DNA of 64,000 nt. It comes from Acinetobacter tandoii DSM 14970 = CIP 107469 (GTDB lineage: Bacteria > Pseudomonadota > Gammaproteobacteria > Pseudomonadales > Moraxellaceae). Positions 56,278-64,000 of this stretch are shown here, piece after piece (within the stretch, counting starts at the first letter, position 1; the number at the start of each line of letters is the position of its first letter). Below the pieces are notes generated by a model. It worked only from the letters and a program-made list of their open reading frames with translations. It did not search any database and was not told the origin of the DNA. The stretch is taken from NCBI RefSeq assembly GCF_000400735.1, contig NZ_KE007375.1, positions 1-64,000 on the forward strand, in the 5' to 3' direction. A program made the translations under genes and the position numbers.

Positions 56278-56447
56278 GCTTTAATACTGCGACACTGTTT
56301 CAGTAGCTGATGACAAACCGAACGAACCATGGCCGTTGTAATTTGAGTTTCTTTGCCTTGTTCGTCTACGATATAACCCGTATGTACGTTTTTATTATCT
56401 AGCACGTGCTTGATACCTTGTTTGATAATTTTTTCACTCATGCCCAT
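56274..56447 (-). CDS. Small 57-aa protein (PA1571-like)
   Basis: Reads MGMSEKIIKQGIKHV then GYIVDEQGKETQITTAM and ends CRSIKA. A preceding GAGGTG serves as ribosome site. The VDEQGKE.QIT.AMV core resembles the small PA1571 family of Pseudomonas and relatives; this resemblance is from memory. Soluble, two Cys in the C-terminal helix. A second Met (third residue) could be the true start. Confidence 0.65.
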   Translation of the reverse strand: MGMSEKIIKQGIKHVLDNKNVHTGYIVDEQGKETQITTAMVRSVCHQLLKQCRSIKA

Positions 56448-56587
56448 TTCACACCTCTTCTTGCTAAGACCAAATTCCCCAAAAATGAAAATTTAGTTTG
56501 GCTACTTGGTATGAGTAGTATTGAAAAAACTAGCTCGAAAGTAAAATTTCAGTTGTAACAAGTGTTTAACGACATCCTGTTACAATT

Positions 56588-58042
56588 TCAGCTTAGAATG
56601 ATATCGTATTGCTCTTGCGTATATAAATTTTCCACCTGAAATTTAATCACGCGATTAATGAAATGCTCTAAATCCGCCACAGCTGGCGCTTCTGCCGTAA
56701 GTAAGCGATCAATCACAGAAGGATGTGCGACAACAGTAAAGCCACTCTGAGATTCAAAAGCTCGGGTATATCGTAAGATTTCTCGAAAGATTTCGTAACA
56801 TACCGTCTCTGCTGTTTTAACATAACCACGTCCCTGACACGTCGGACAAGATTCACATAACAAATGTTCTAATGACTCTCGGGTACGCTTACGCGTCATT
56901 TCAACCAGACCTAACTCCGAAACCTGAGTAATTTTAGTCTTGGCATGGTCTCGCTCCAACATACGCTCGAACTGATTCATCACTTCTTCACGATGTTGAG
57001 CCTCCTGCATGTCAATAAAGTCAATAATGATAATGCCACCCAAGTTACGTAAGCGTAATTGGCGTGCGATGACCTGTGTTGCCTCCATATTGGTTTTAAA
57101 CACAGTATCTTCTAGTGTTCTACCGCCCACATAAGAGCCGGTATTGACATCAATTGTGGTCATAGCCTCGGTTTGGTCAATCATTAAATAACCACCCGAC
57201 TTTAAGGCAACACGAGTTTGTAATGCTTTCTGAATATCTTCTTCAACATTATATAAGTCAAAAATCGGACGCTCACCAGGATAGTGAATCAAACGACTCT
57301 GCATATTTGGCACAAACTCAGCCACAAATTCCTGCAATTTGGCATGAATTTCACGTGAGTCAACCGAAATTTTTACAGTATTTTCATTCGCTAAATCACG
57401 AATAATACGTTGTGGTAAGGGTAATTCTTCAAAAATAAGAGAAGGTACCGCAATAATTTTTTGTTTACGTTGGATGTATTCCCACAACTTTGCTAAATAC
57501 GCCATATCCTGCGCAATTGAAGCTTCATCAATCCCTTCGGCAGCAGTACGTACAATGACTGAACCTGGTAATTCGTGTTGGGCCTGAATTTTCTCAATAA
57601 TAGAACGTAAACGCTCGCGTTCTTCTTCTGATTCAATTCTTTGTGATACACCAATATGATTGCCAAAAGGCATGAGTACCAAATAACGCGAAGGAATAGA
57701 AAGATCCGTACTTAAACGCGCGCCTTTAGTTCCCAACATATCTTTCATGACCTGAACTGTCAGAATTTGCCCAGGCTGTAATAATTCAAAAACATTGGGA
57801 ATCGGCTGATTACGTGGCCAAACCATATCATTGATGTGTAAAAAAGCGGTGCGGGACAGACCAATATCGACAAAAGCGGCCTGCATCCCTGGCAAAACGC
57901 GAACGACTTTGCCTTTATAAATATTTCCTACCAAACCCCGTTTTACAGTACGTTCAACATATAACTCGTTGACTGTACCGTTTTGAATTAACGCCACACG
58001 ACACTCCATCGGTGTGACATTAATCAGTAACTCGTCAGACAT
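56588..58042 (-). CDS. rng: Ribonuclease G
   Basis: 484 aa from Met at 58042 (MSDELLINVTP); four further codons upstream are in frame. S1 domain (about 38-115), RNase H-like and catalytic DNase I-like domain with IDVNTGSY and IIIDFIDM, and the Zn-link CPTCQGRG near 405. Length fits RNase G, not RNase E (no long tail). It matures 16S rRNA 5' ends and some mRNAs. It follows maf on the same strand, as in E. coli. Confidence 0.94.
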   Translation of the reverse strand: MSDELLINVTPMECRVALIQNGTVNELYVERTVKRGLVGNIYKGKVVRVLPGMQAAFVDIGLSRTAFLHINDMVWPRNQPIPNVFELLQPGQILTVQVMKDMLGTKGARLSTDLSIPSRYLVLMPFGNHIGVSQRIESEEERERLRSIIEKIQAQHELPGSVIVRTAAEGIDEASIAQDMAYLAKLWEYIQRKQKIIAVPSLIFEELPLPQRIIRDLANENTVKISVDSREIHAKLQEFVAEFVPNMQSRLIHYPGERPIFDLYNVEEDIQKALQTRVALKSGGYLMIDQTEAMTTIDVNTGSYVGGRTLEDTVFKTNMEATQVIARQLRLRNLGGIIIIDFIDMQEAQHREEVMNQFERMLERDHAKTKITQVSELGLVEMTRKRTRESLEHLLCESCPTCQGRGYVKTAETVCYEIFREILRYTRAFESQSGFTVVAHPSVIDRLLTAEAPAVADLEHFINRVIKFQVENLYTQEQYDIILS

Positions 58043-58081
58043 AATAAGACTCAAAACATTATAAAAATTTTTGTTTCACCA

Positions 58082-58648
58082 TTAATTTAAAACCTTAATG
58101 GCTTTGAATAACTCGACTGTCTCATGTAACGGCAAACCAACTACATTGGTATAACTGCCTTCAATACGGGGAATATAACGCGAAGCCAGCCCTTGTATAG
58201 CATAAGCTCCCGCTTTCCCTTCGGGTTCCCCTGTCGCCCAATACGCTTCCATGTCTTTTAGGCTCAGCACTTGAAATTCGACTTGGGTACGCACCACTAT
58301 ACTTGAAATTTGTGCTGATGTGCGTACACATACCCCAGAAAATACATCATGTTTTCTGCCCGATATTTTTGCCCACATTTCAAAGGCATGTGCTTTAGAT
58401 TCGGGTTTCCCTAAAATTTCACCATCGACACTTAAACTGGTGTCTGCGGCAATAATAACGGCATCTGGAAAATGTTGTTGTACTGCTGCTGCTTTTTCAC
58501 ACGCTAAACGGTGAACATAATCTGCTGCAATTTCACCCTCAAGCACATTTTCATCAATCTCAGGGCTATAAATTGAAAAGTCTAGGCCGAGCTGCTGAAG
58601 CAGCTCACGACGTCTCGGAGAACTAGAGGCAAGGACTAAACGCGCCAT
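58082..58648 (-). CDS. maf: Maf-family nucleoside triphosphate pyrophosphatase (YhdE type)
   Basis: 188 aa from Met at 58648 (MARLVLASSSPRRRELL); the frame is open further upstream only because it overlaps mreD. Motifs ASSSPRR, IIAADT, GKP and GKAGAYAIQG match the dTTP/UTP-type Maf (YhdE). It removes non-canonical or pyrimidine NTPs. The start overlaps the end of mreD by 13 bases. Confidence 0.93.
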   Translation of the reverse strand: MARLVLASSSPRRRELLQQLGLDFSIYSPEIDENVLEGEIAADYVHRLACEKAAAVQQHFPDAVIIAADTSLSVDGEILGKPESKAHAFEMWAKISGRKHDVFSGVCVRTSAQISSIVVRTQVEFQVLSLKDMEAYWATGEPEGKAGAYAIQGLASRYIPRIEGSYTNVVGLPLHETVELFKAIKVLN

Positions 58649-59127
58649 TTTTTCAGCACAAAATAAACCAATGGCCACACCAGAACACTGGTGAGTAATG
58701 GTTGCCAATGTCGGGCAAAAGAGAACTGAATGCCCCCCATAATTTGTGCCACCCACATCATAAACAGGTAAGCTAAAATGGCCAGTGCTGCAATGACCCA
58801 CAGATTGGCAAAAGTCAGTACACGGCGTTCACGAATCAAAAACCGCGCAACAAAACTGATCACTACAAAACACAATGCATTTAATCCTAGTGGGGCATCC
58901 ATCAGTAAATCGACAAAAATACCTGTACCAAAGGCAAACCAGACACCACACCACGTAGGCTGACATAGCACCCAAAACAGCATCACCATCATCATAAACA
59001 ATGGACGCCAGCCAGAAACAGCATAGGCCAATGGATAAACCATTAGCACAGAGGCAATGATTACTGAAAAAATGATTGGGAATAATGGATCTTGACGTTT
59101 TTCTTGACGTAACTTAGCGATTGGCAT
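58636..59127 (-). CDS. mreD: Rod shape-determining protein MreD
   Basis: 163 aa, about five membrane helices, with WCGVWFAFGTGIFVDLLMDAPLGLNAL, the MreD signature. Inner-membrane partner of MreC in the elongasome. It overlaps mreC by 14 bases and maf by 13. Confidence 0.93.
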   Translation of the reverse strand: MPIAKLRQEKRQDPLFPIIFSVIIASVLMVYPLAYAVSGWRPLFMMMVMLFWVLCQPTWCGVWFAFGTGIFVDLLMDAPLGLNALCFVVISFVARFLIRERRVLTFANLWVIAALAILAYLFMMWVAQIMGGIQFSFARHWQPLLTSVLVWPLVYFVLKKWRV

Positions 59128-59977
59128 GTGGTTGCTCCATCGCTAATGAGTCGGAAAACAGCACCACAACATGATGACCACTGGCTAACTGTGCCGCAGG
59201 AACCACATCAATTTGTGCAAACTCACCCGTTGTATGTCGACTCACTTTAGACACTGTACCGACCAAATATCCTGCTGGAAAATGCGCCCCCAAACCTGAG
59301 CTATACACTTTTTCACCCACCTTAATATTGGCACTGGTTGGAACGTATTCCATTTTCAGATGTCCTAAATCACCTGTACCCGAAACGATAGCACGCATCC
59401 CCGTATACTCTAAACGTACCGATAAAGAATGATCTTTATCAGAAAGCAACATGACACGACTACTGTGTGGATATACATTGATGATTTGTCCCATAATGCC
59501 TTTATCGTCTAATACCGTCTGTCCAACTTTCAAGTTGTTGGTTGAACCTCGGTTAATCACAATAATATGACGTAATGGGTCCGCATCCGTCCCAATGACT
59601 TCAGCAATTTCCATACGACCATCAATAATTAAAGGTGTATCAAGCAAACCACGTAAACGTGTATTTTCAGCAGAAAGCTCTGATAGTTTTTGCAAACGTA
59701 CTTGGGCTTGTAACAACTCCGCCTGCATGGCCGTGTTTTCACGACGCAATTGTGCCTCAGACTTGGTCTGCTGTGTCAACCATTCGCTAGACAATACAGG
59801 ATAGCTCGCTAAGGCATAAATGGGATTATATGCCGCATACAAGACATCTCTTGCTGGCTGTATCACATGTGGTAAGCGCCAGTTAAAAAATAGCACCACC
59901 AAACATGTTACAACCGCAATGATAAAGGAGCGAAATGATGGGGGCTGCCTAGAAAACAAATTTGTTTGCACAGCCAA
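59114..59977 (-). CDS. mreC: Rod shape-determining protein MreC
   Basis: 287 aa. One N-terminal membrane helix (about 17-34), a periplasmic coiled coil (about 65-105), then the beta-domain pair with VIGTDADPLRHIIVINRGS and GIMGQIINVYPHSS. It links MreB to the peptidoglycan enzymes. Eight bases after mreB. Confidence 0.94.
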   Translation of the reverse strand: MAVQTNLFSRQPPSFRSFIIAVVTCLVVLFFNWRLPHVIQPARDVLYAAYNPIYALASYPVLSSEWLTQQTKSEAQLRRENTAMQAELLQAQVRLQKLSELSAENTRLRGLLDTPLIIDGRMEIAEVIGTDADPLRHIIVINRGSTNNLKVGQTVLDDKGIMGQIINVYPHSSRVMLLSDKDHSLSVRLEYTGMRAIVSGTGDLGHLKMEYVPTSANIKVGEKVYSSGLGAHFPAGYLVGTVSKVSRHTTGEFAQIDVVPAAQLASGHHVVVLFSDSLAMEQPHANR

Positions 59978-59985
59978 ATCCTTAA

Positions 59986-61032
59986 TTAACCAACGAATAA
60001 CATGTCGTGATTTGGATTATCAAAGAATTCTAAAACTTTACCACCACCACGAGTGACACAAGTTAAAGGGTCTTCTGCGACTACGACTGGTAAACCAGTT
60101 TCCTGAGCCAATAATTTGTCAAGGTTACGTAGCAATGCACCACCACCCGTCAATACAATGCCGCGCTCTGCAATATCTGAAGATAATTCAGGTGGCGTTT
60201 GTTCCAACGCAGATTTGACTGCTGAAACAATGCTTTGTAAAGGATCTGAAATCGCTTGGGTAATTTCGTCTGAAGTAACTGTAATGGCACGCGGCACACC
60301 TTCTGCCAAGTTACGACCACGAACTTCAATTTCCAAAGTTTTACCATTTTCATCTGGTAAAGCCATGCCCACTTCTTTCTTGATGTTTTCTGCGGTGGTT
60401 TCACCAATCACGCAGCCATGTGCTTTACGTACATAGTTAATGATTTGTTCATCAAACACATCACCACCAACACGTAAAGAGTCAGCATAGACACAACCTT
60501 GCAATGAAATAATCGCAATTTCAGTTGTACCACCACCCACATCAACCACCATTGAACCGCAAGCTTGTTCCACAGGTAAACCTGCACCAATTGCAGCAGC
60601 CATCGGTTCTTCAATTAAACGGACATCACGTGCACCTGCATTGAATACAGCCTCACGAATTGCACGACGTTCAACCAATGTCGATTTACATGGAACACAC
60701 ACCACAACACGTGGTGCAGGTGGGAATAAACGCTTTTCATGCACTTTACCAATAAACTGGTTCAGCATGGTTTCAGTCACTTCAAAATCAGCAATTACAC
60801 CGTCTTTCATTGGGCGAATTGCAGAGATGTTCGCAGGCGTACGACCAAGCATTTGCTTCGCATCAAGACCAACAGCGGCAACAATTTTTTGTGAACCACT
60901 GTGACGAATAGCCACAACTGTCGGTTCATTTAATATAATGCCTCGTCCTGGTGCATAAATAAGTGTATTTGCTGTACCTAAATCAATGGCGAGGTCTGGC
61001 GAAAACAAGCCAATTAGTCGTTTTAGAATCAC
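59986..61032 (-). CDS. mreB: Rod shape-determining actin homologue MreB
   Basis: 348 aa. Actin-fold motifs: DLGTANTLIY near 17-26, EEPMAAAIGAGLPV near 140, DVGGGTTEIAIIS near 163, LTGGGALLRNLD near 297. Forms the membrane filaments that direct cell-wall growth and rod shape. First gene of mreBCD-maf-rng; divergent from gatC, about 130 bases between starts. Confidence 0.97.
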   Translation of the reverse strand: MILKRLIGLFSPDLAIDLGTANTLIYAPGRGIILNEPTVVAIRHSGSQKIVAAVGLDAKQMLGRTPANISAIRPMKDGVIADFEVTETMLNQFIGKVHEKRLFPPAPRVVVCVPCKSTLVERRAIREAVFNAGARDVRLIEEPMAAAIGAGLPVEQACGSMVVDVGGGTTEIAIISLQGCVYADSLRVGGDVFDEQIINYVRKAHGCVIGETTAENIKKEVGMALPDENGKTLEIEVRGRNLAEGVPRAITVTSDEITQAISDPLQSIVSAVKSALEQTPPELSSDIAERGIVLTGGGALLRNLDKLLAQETGLPVVVAEDPLTCVTRGGGKVLEFFDNPNHDMLFVG

Positions 61033-61164
61033 GGGGTCGTTCTCAGTTTAACTTTATGTGGACGCAAGGTCGCAACTTTAACTAAATGTGATGCTTTGAA
61101 CAAGTCAATCGCTTATTATAACGCACGATATTTTGAAATTTTTTAATACTGATTAGGTGATGTT

Positions 61165-61479
61165 ATGTCTACATCGGATGCTCAGCATTCAGCAGATTTA
61201 AATGCTCAAACCGTTTCAGCAATCGCCAATCTTGCTCGTTTGTCGCTAGATGATGCGCAATCTGCTGAATATGCTCAAAGTCTAAACAAAATTTTAGGCA
61301 TGATGGAAACCTTAAAAGGCATCGACACCGAAGGTGTTGAACCATTGAAAAGCCCTTTCGACAATCCACAGCCGTTACGTGAAGACGTGGTGACTGAACA
61401 GAATCATCGTGAAGAATATCAAGCTGTTGCACCTGCAACCGAAGCTGGCTTGTACCTTGTACCACGTGTGATTGAATAA
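61165..61479 (+). CDS. gatC: Asp-tRNA(Asn)/Glu-tRNA(Gln) amidotransferase subunit C
   Basis: 104 aa with an NAQTVSAIANLARLSL opening and ...PLREDVV typical of GatC. It stabilises GatA-GatB. The first gene of gatCAB, which converts mis-charged Glu-tRNA(Gln) and/or Asp-tRNA(Asn). Confidence 0.95.
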   Translation: MSTSDAQHSADLNAQTVSAIANLARLSLDDAQSAEYAQSLNKILGMMETLKGIDTEGVEPLKSPFDNPQPLREDVVTEQNHREEYQAVAPATEAGLYLVPRVIE

Positions 61480-61532
61480 TTTTCACTCAGTTGAACCATT
61501 TTTTTTAAATTAAACGTAAAGAATTATTTCTC

Positions 61533-63011
61533 ATGACCGATTTACACCGCTTATCGATTCGTGAACTTGCTGAGGGTTTGGCACAAGCTCAATTCTCCTC
61601 TCGCGAACTGACTGCACATTATTTAAAACGTATTGAAAAAATTGATACGCAGGTAAATTCTTATATCACTGTGACTGCTGAACAAGCATTGGCTCAAGCA
61701 GACGCTGCGGATGCTGCGATTAAAGCAGGCACAGCAAGTACGCTCACAGGTGTTCCGATTGCACATAAAGACATTTTTTGTACTCAGGGCATTAAAACCT
61801 CTGCGGGCTCAAAAATGTTGGATAACTTTATCTCACCTTATGATGCAACTGTGGTTGCCAAAGGCAAAGCCGCAGGTTTGGTGACTTTAGGTAAAGTGAA
61901 CATGGACGAGTTTGCCATGGGTTCAACTTCTGAAAACCCTTTTTATGGCGCAACGAAAAATCCATGGAATTTAGAGCACGTGCCAGGTGGCTCTTCGGGT
62001 GGTTCTGCGGCAGTTGTGGCGGCTGATCTTGCACCGTTTTCAACAGGTACAGATACAGGCGGTTCAATTCGCCAACCTGCATCTTTCTGTGGTTTAACGG
62101 GTTTAAAACCGACCTATGGCCGTGTTTCGCGTTTCGGCATGATTGCTTATGCATCATCAATGGACCAAGGCGGACCAATGGCACGTTCGGCTGAAGACTG
62201 TGCTTACCTCATGAATGTCATGGCTGGTCACGATGCGAAAGACTCAACTTCTGTTGAAAAAGATGTCGATGACTACGTTGCCAACTTAAATGCAACCGCA
62301 GTCAAAGGCTTACGCATTGGTATTCCAAAACAATACTTCAACGTGGCAGGTTTAGATGCCGAAGTAAAAGCACGTGTTGAAGAATCGTTGAAAAAACTGG
62401 AAGACATGGGCGCAGTTTTGGTTGAGATTGATCTCAACATGACGGAAGCCTATGTACCGACCTATTATTTGATTGCCCCTGCCGAAGCATCATCGAATCT
62501 TTCTCGTTTTGATGGCGTACGTTACGGCTACCGCTGTGAAAACCCGACTGACATTTTAGACCTATACAAACGCTCGCGTTCGGAAGGTTTTGGTGCCGAA
62601 GTTCAACGTCGTATCCTGATTGGTACGTATGCGTTGTCTGCGGGTTACTATGATGCTTATTACGTGAAAGCACAAAAAGTCCGTCGTTTAATTCAGCAAG
62701 ACTTCTTAAAAGCTTTTGAACAAGTTGATGTGATTGCTGCACCTTCTGCACCAACAACTGCATATAAAATTGGTGCTAACCTCAGCCCAACAGAAATGTA
62801 TTTAGGTGACATTTACACGCTTGCGGTGAACTTGGCTGGTCTTCCTGCAATCAATGCCCCTGTTGGCTTTGACCAAGCACAACTCCCTGTTGGCTTGCAG
62901 TTGATTGGTAACTACTGGTCAGAATCACAATTATTGTCTGTCGTGCATCAGTATCAACAAGTGACGGATTGGCACACCAAACGCGCGGCAATTGCTGAGG
63001 AGAATGCATAA
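61533..63011 (+). CDS. gatA: Asp-tRNA(Asn)/Glu-tRNA(Gln) amidotransferase subunit A
   Basis: 492 aa. Amidase signature with the Ser-cisSer-Lys triad: Lys in AHKDIFCT near 79, Gly/Ser-rich GGSSGGSAA near 151, and TGTDTGGSIRQP near 172. It frees ammonia from glutamine and passes it to GatB. The stop overlaps the gatB start by one base (TAATG). Confidence 0.97.
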   Translation: MTDLHRLSIRELAEGLAQAQFSSRELTAHYLKRIEKIDTQVNSYITVTAEQALAQADAADAAIKAGTASTLTGVPIAHKDIFCTQGIKTSAGSKMLDNFISPYDATVVAKGKAAGLVTLGKVNMDEFAMGSTSENPFYGATKNPWNLEHVPGGSSGGSAAVVAADLAPFSTGTDTGGSIRQPASFCGLTGLKPTYGRVSRFGMIAYASSMDQGGPMARSAEDCAYLMNVMAGHDAKDSTSVEKDVDDYVANLNATAVKGLRIGIPKQYFNVAGLDAEVKARVEESLKKLEDMGAVLVEIDLNMTEAYVPTYYLIAPAEASSNLSRFDGVRYGYRCENPTDILDLYKRSRSEGFGAEVQRRILIGTYALSAGYYDAYYVKAQKVRRLIQQDFLKAFEQVDVIAAPSAPTTAYKIGANLSPTEMYLGDIYTLAVNLAGLPAINAPVGFDQAQLPVGLQLIGNYWSESQLLSVVHQYQQVTDWHTKRAAIAEENA

Positions 63012-64000
63012 TGGCTGAAGCTCAAAAGTTGAAATTGATTGACGGTTGGGAAGTCGTTATCGGGATTGAGATTCACACTCAGCTTGCAACTAAGTCTAAA
63101 ATTTTCTCAGGTTCTTCGACTGAATTCGGTCAAGACCCAAATACGCAAGCTAGCCTTGTTGACTTGGCAATGCCGGGTGTACTGCCTGTTTTAAACAAGC
63201 AAGTGGTAGATTTAGCAATTCGTTTTGGTTTGGGTATTGATGCCTACATCGACCAAGCCTCAGTGTTTGCACGTAAAAACTACTTCTACCCTGACTCACC
63301 TAAAGGCTACCAAATTAGCCAGATGGACAACCCAATTGTGGGCTTGGGTCATATCGACATTCAATTTGAAGATGGCTCGACCAAACGTATTGGTATTACC
63401 CGTGCCCACCTTGAAGAAGATGCAGGTAAATCGATTCACGACCAGTTTGAAGGCATGTCGGGCATCGACTTGAACCGTGCGGGTACACCTTTACTTGAAA
63501 TCGTGTCTGAGCCAGACATGCGTTCGGTTGAAGAAGCAGTTGCCTATATTAAAGCGATTCATACATTGGTGCGTTGGTTAGGTATTTCTGACGGTAACAT
63601 GGCAGAAGGTTCATTCCGTGCCGACTGTAACGTGTCTTTACGTCGTCCGGGTCAGCCTTTTGGTACACGTTGTGAATTGAAAAACCTCAACTCATTCCGT
63701 TTCATTGAGCAAGCGATCAATGTTGAAATTGAACGCCAAATGGAAATTTTAGAATGGGATGGCACGGTAGATCAAGAAACGCGTTTGTTCGACCCTGTGA
63801 AAATGGAAACGCGTTCAATGCGTTCGAAAGAAGAAGCGAACGATTACCGCTACTTCCCAGACCCAGACTTGTTGCCTGTGATTATTCCAGATGCACAAAT
63901 CGAAGCAATCAAAGCGACCATGCCTGAGTTACCTGCGGCGCGTCGTGAACGTTTTGTAGCTGACTTTGGTGTGACTGAGTACGATGCGCATGTGTTAACG
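63011..64000 (+). CDS. gatB: Asp-tRNA(Asn)/Glu-tRNA(Gln) amidotransferase subunit B (partial)
   Basis: 330 codons visible, open at the window end. Starts MAEAQKLKLIDGWEVVIGIE. Family motifs: ARKNYFYPDSPKGYQISQ, HLEEDAGKS, LNRAGTPLLEIVSEPD, RADCNVSLR and ELKNLNSF, then RYFPDPDL. It activates the mis-charged tRNA and completes amidation. About 150 C-terminal residues (YqeY-like tail) should follow outside the window. Confidence 0.96.
   Translation, partial: MAEAQKLKLIDGWEVVIGIEIHTQLATKSKIFSGSSTEFGQDPNTQASLVDLAMPGVLPVLNKQVVDLAIRFGLGIDAYIDQASVFARKNYFYPDSPKGYQISQMDNPIVGLGHIDIQFEDGSTKRIGITRAHLEEDAGKSIHDQFEGMSGIDLNRAGTPLLEIVSEPDMRSVEEAVAYIKAIHTLVRWLGISDGNMAEGSFRADCNVSLRRPGQPFGTRCELKNLNSFRFIEQAINVEIERQMEILEWDGTVDQETRLFDPVKMETRSMRSKEEANDYRYFPDPDLLPVIIPDAQIEAIKATMPELPAARRERFVADFGVTEYDAHVLT

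Noticed and set aside
58649..58801. N-terminal extension of Maf by 51 codons
   Set aside because: The extension lies in mreD and has no Maf homology; the MARLVLASSSPRR start is clear.

Overview
The window looks like an Acinetobacter (Moraxellaceae) chromosome. It has the smc-zipA-ligA order, birA-coaX, a mreBCD-maf-rng cluster divergent from gatCAB, a wax-ester-synthase/DGAT-type acyltransferase, an APS-type CysH and AT-rich intergenic DNA. This call rests on gene content and order, not on a database search. I saw no rRNA, tRNA or CRISPR array.

Bases 1 to about 23,330 are an AT-rich accessory island inside the essential DNA ligase gene ligA. The resident ligA (start 24350, minus strand) is cut in its OB-fold region, right after the conserved VGRTGTL motif. 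An island-encoded, complete but divergent NAD-dependent ligase starts 11 bases after the broken gene stops, on the same strand. It therefore probably takes over the smc-zipA-ligA transcript and replaces the lost function. The next part of the island, read leftwards, is a type I restriction-modification operon (hsdM, hsdS, an ImmA/IrrE-type HTH-protease, a DUF4411-like PIN protein, hsdR) with a 299-aa protein of unknown function upstream.

That operon's hsdR is itself broken. At the codons for its ATP-binding Walker A motif, a second element of about 14.1 kb has inserted (bases 1 or just before, to about 14,122). Its two ends carry matching inverted termini (TAAGGrTTACAT) and ATGGACAT-type repeats. 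Inside the right end is a four-gene overlapping operon: three tyrosine-recombinase-like proteins (413, 561 and 652 aa; the middle one lacks the first catalytic Arg) and a 130-aa small protein. This layout recalls Tn554 TnpABC and the Gamma-Mobile-Trio islands. The cargo is a complete type I R-M operon (hsdM, hsdS, hsdR) with a co-directional SIR2-like gene 25 bases after hsdR, then a divergent XRE regulator / 167-aa pair at the left end. One defence element has thus disabled an older restriction system and brought its own, nested in an island that has swapped out ligA.

Bases 24.4-35.1 kb are ordinary core genes: zipA, smc, a GntR regulator, a TauE/SafE permease, birA, coaX, a small hydrolase, ffh and a ypjD-like gene. 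From 35.2 to 49 kb there are mostly small single-gene units: an acetyltransferase with a nonsense mutation, a tautomerase/HxlR pair, SRPBCC/MerR, dusC, YegP, PhnA/YjdM-like, methyltransferase, DUF488, RraB-like, RluA-type, DUF1003, DUF4256 and an EamA transporter. From 49 to 64 kb lie ygfZ, two tandem FadL-like porins with related upstream regions, thrH, cysH, a WS/DGAT enzyme, the rng-maf-mreDCB cluster (minus) and gatCAB (plus; gatB runs off the end).
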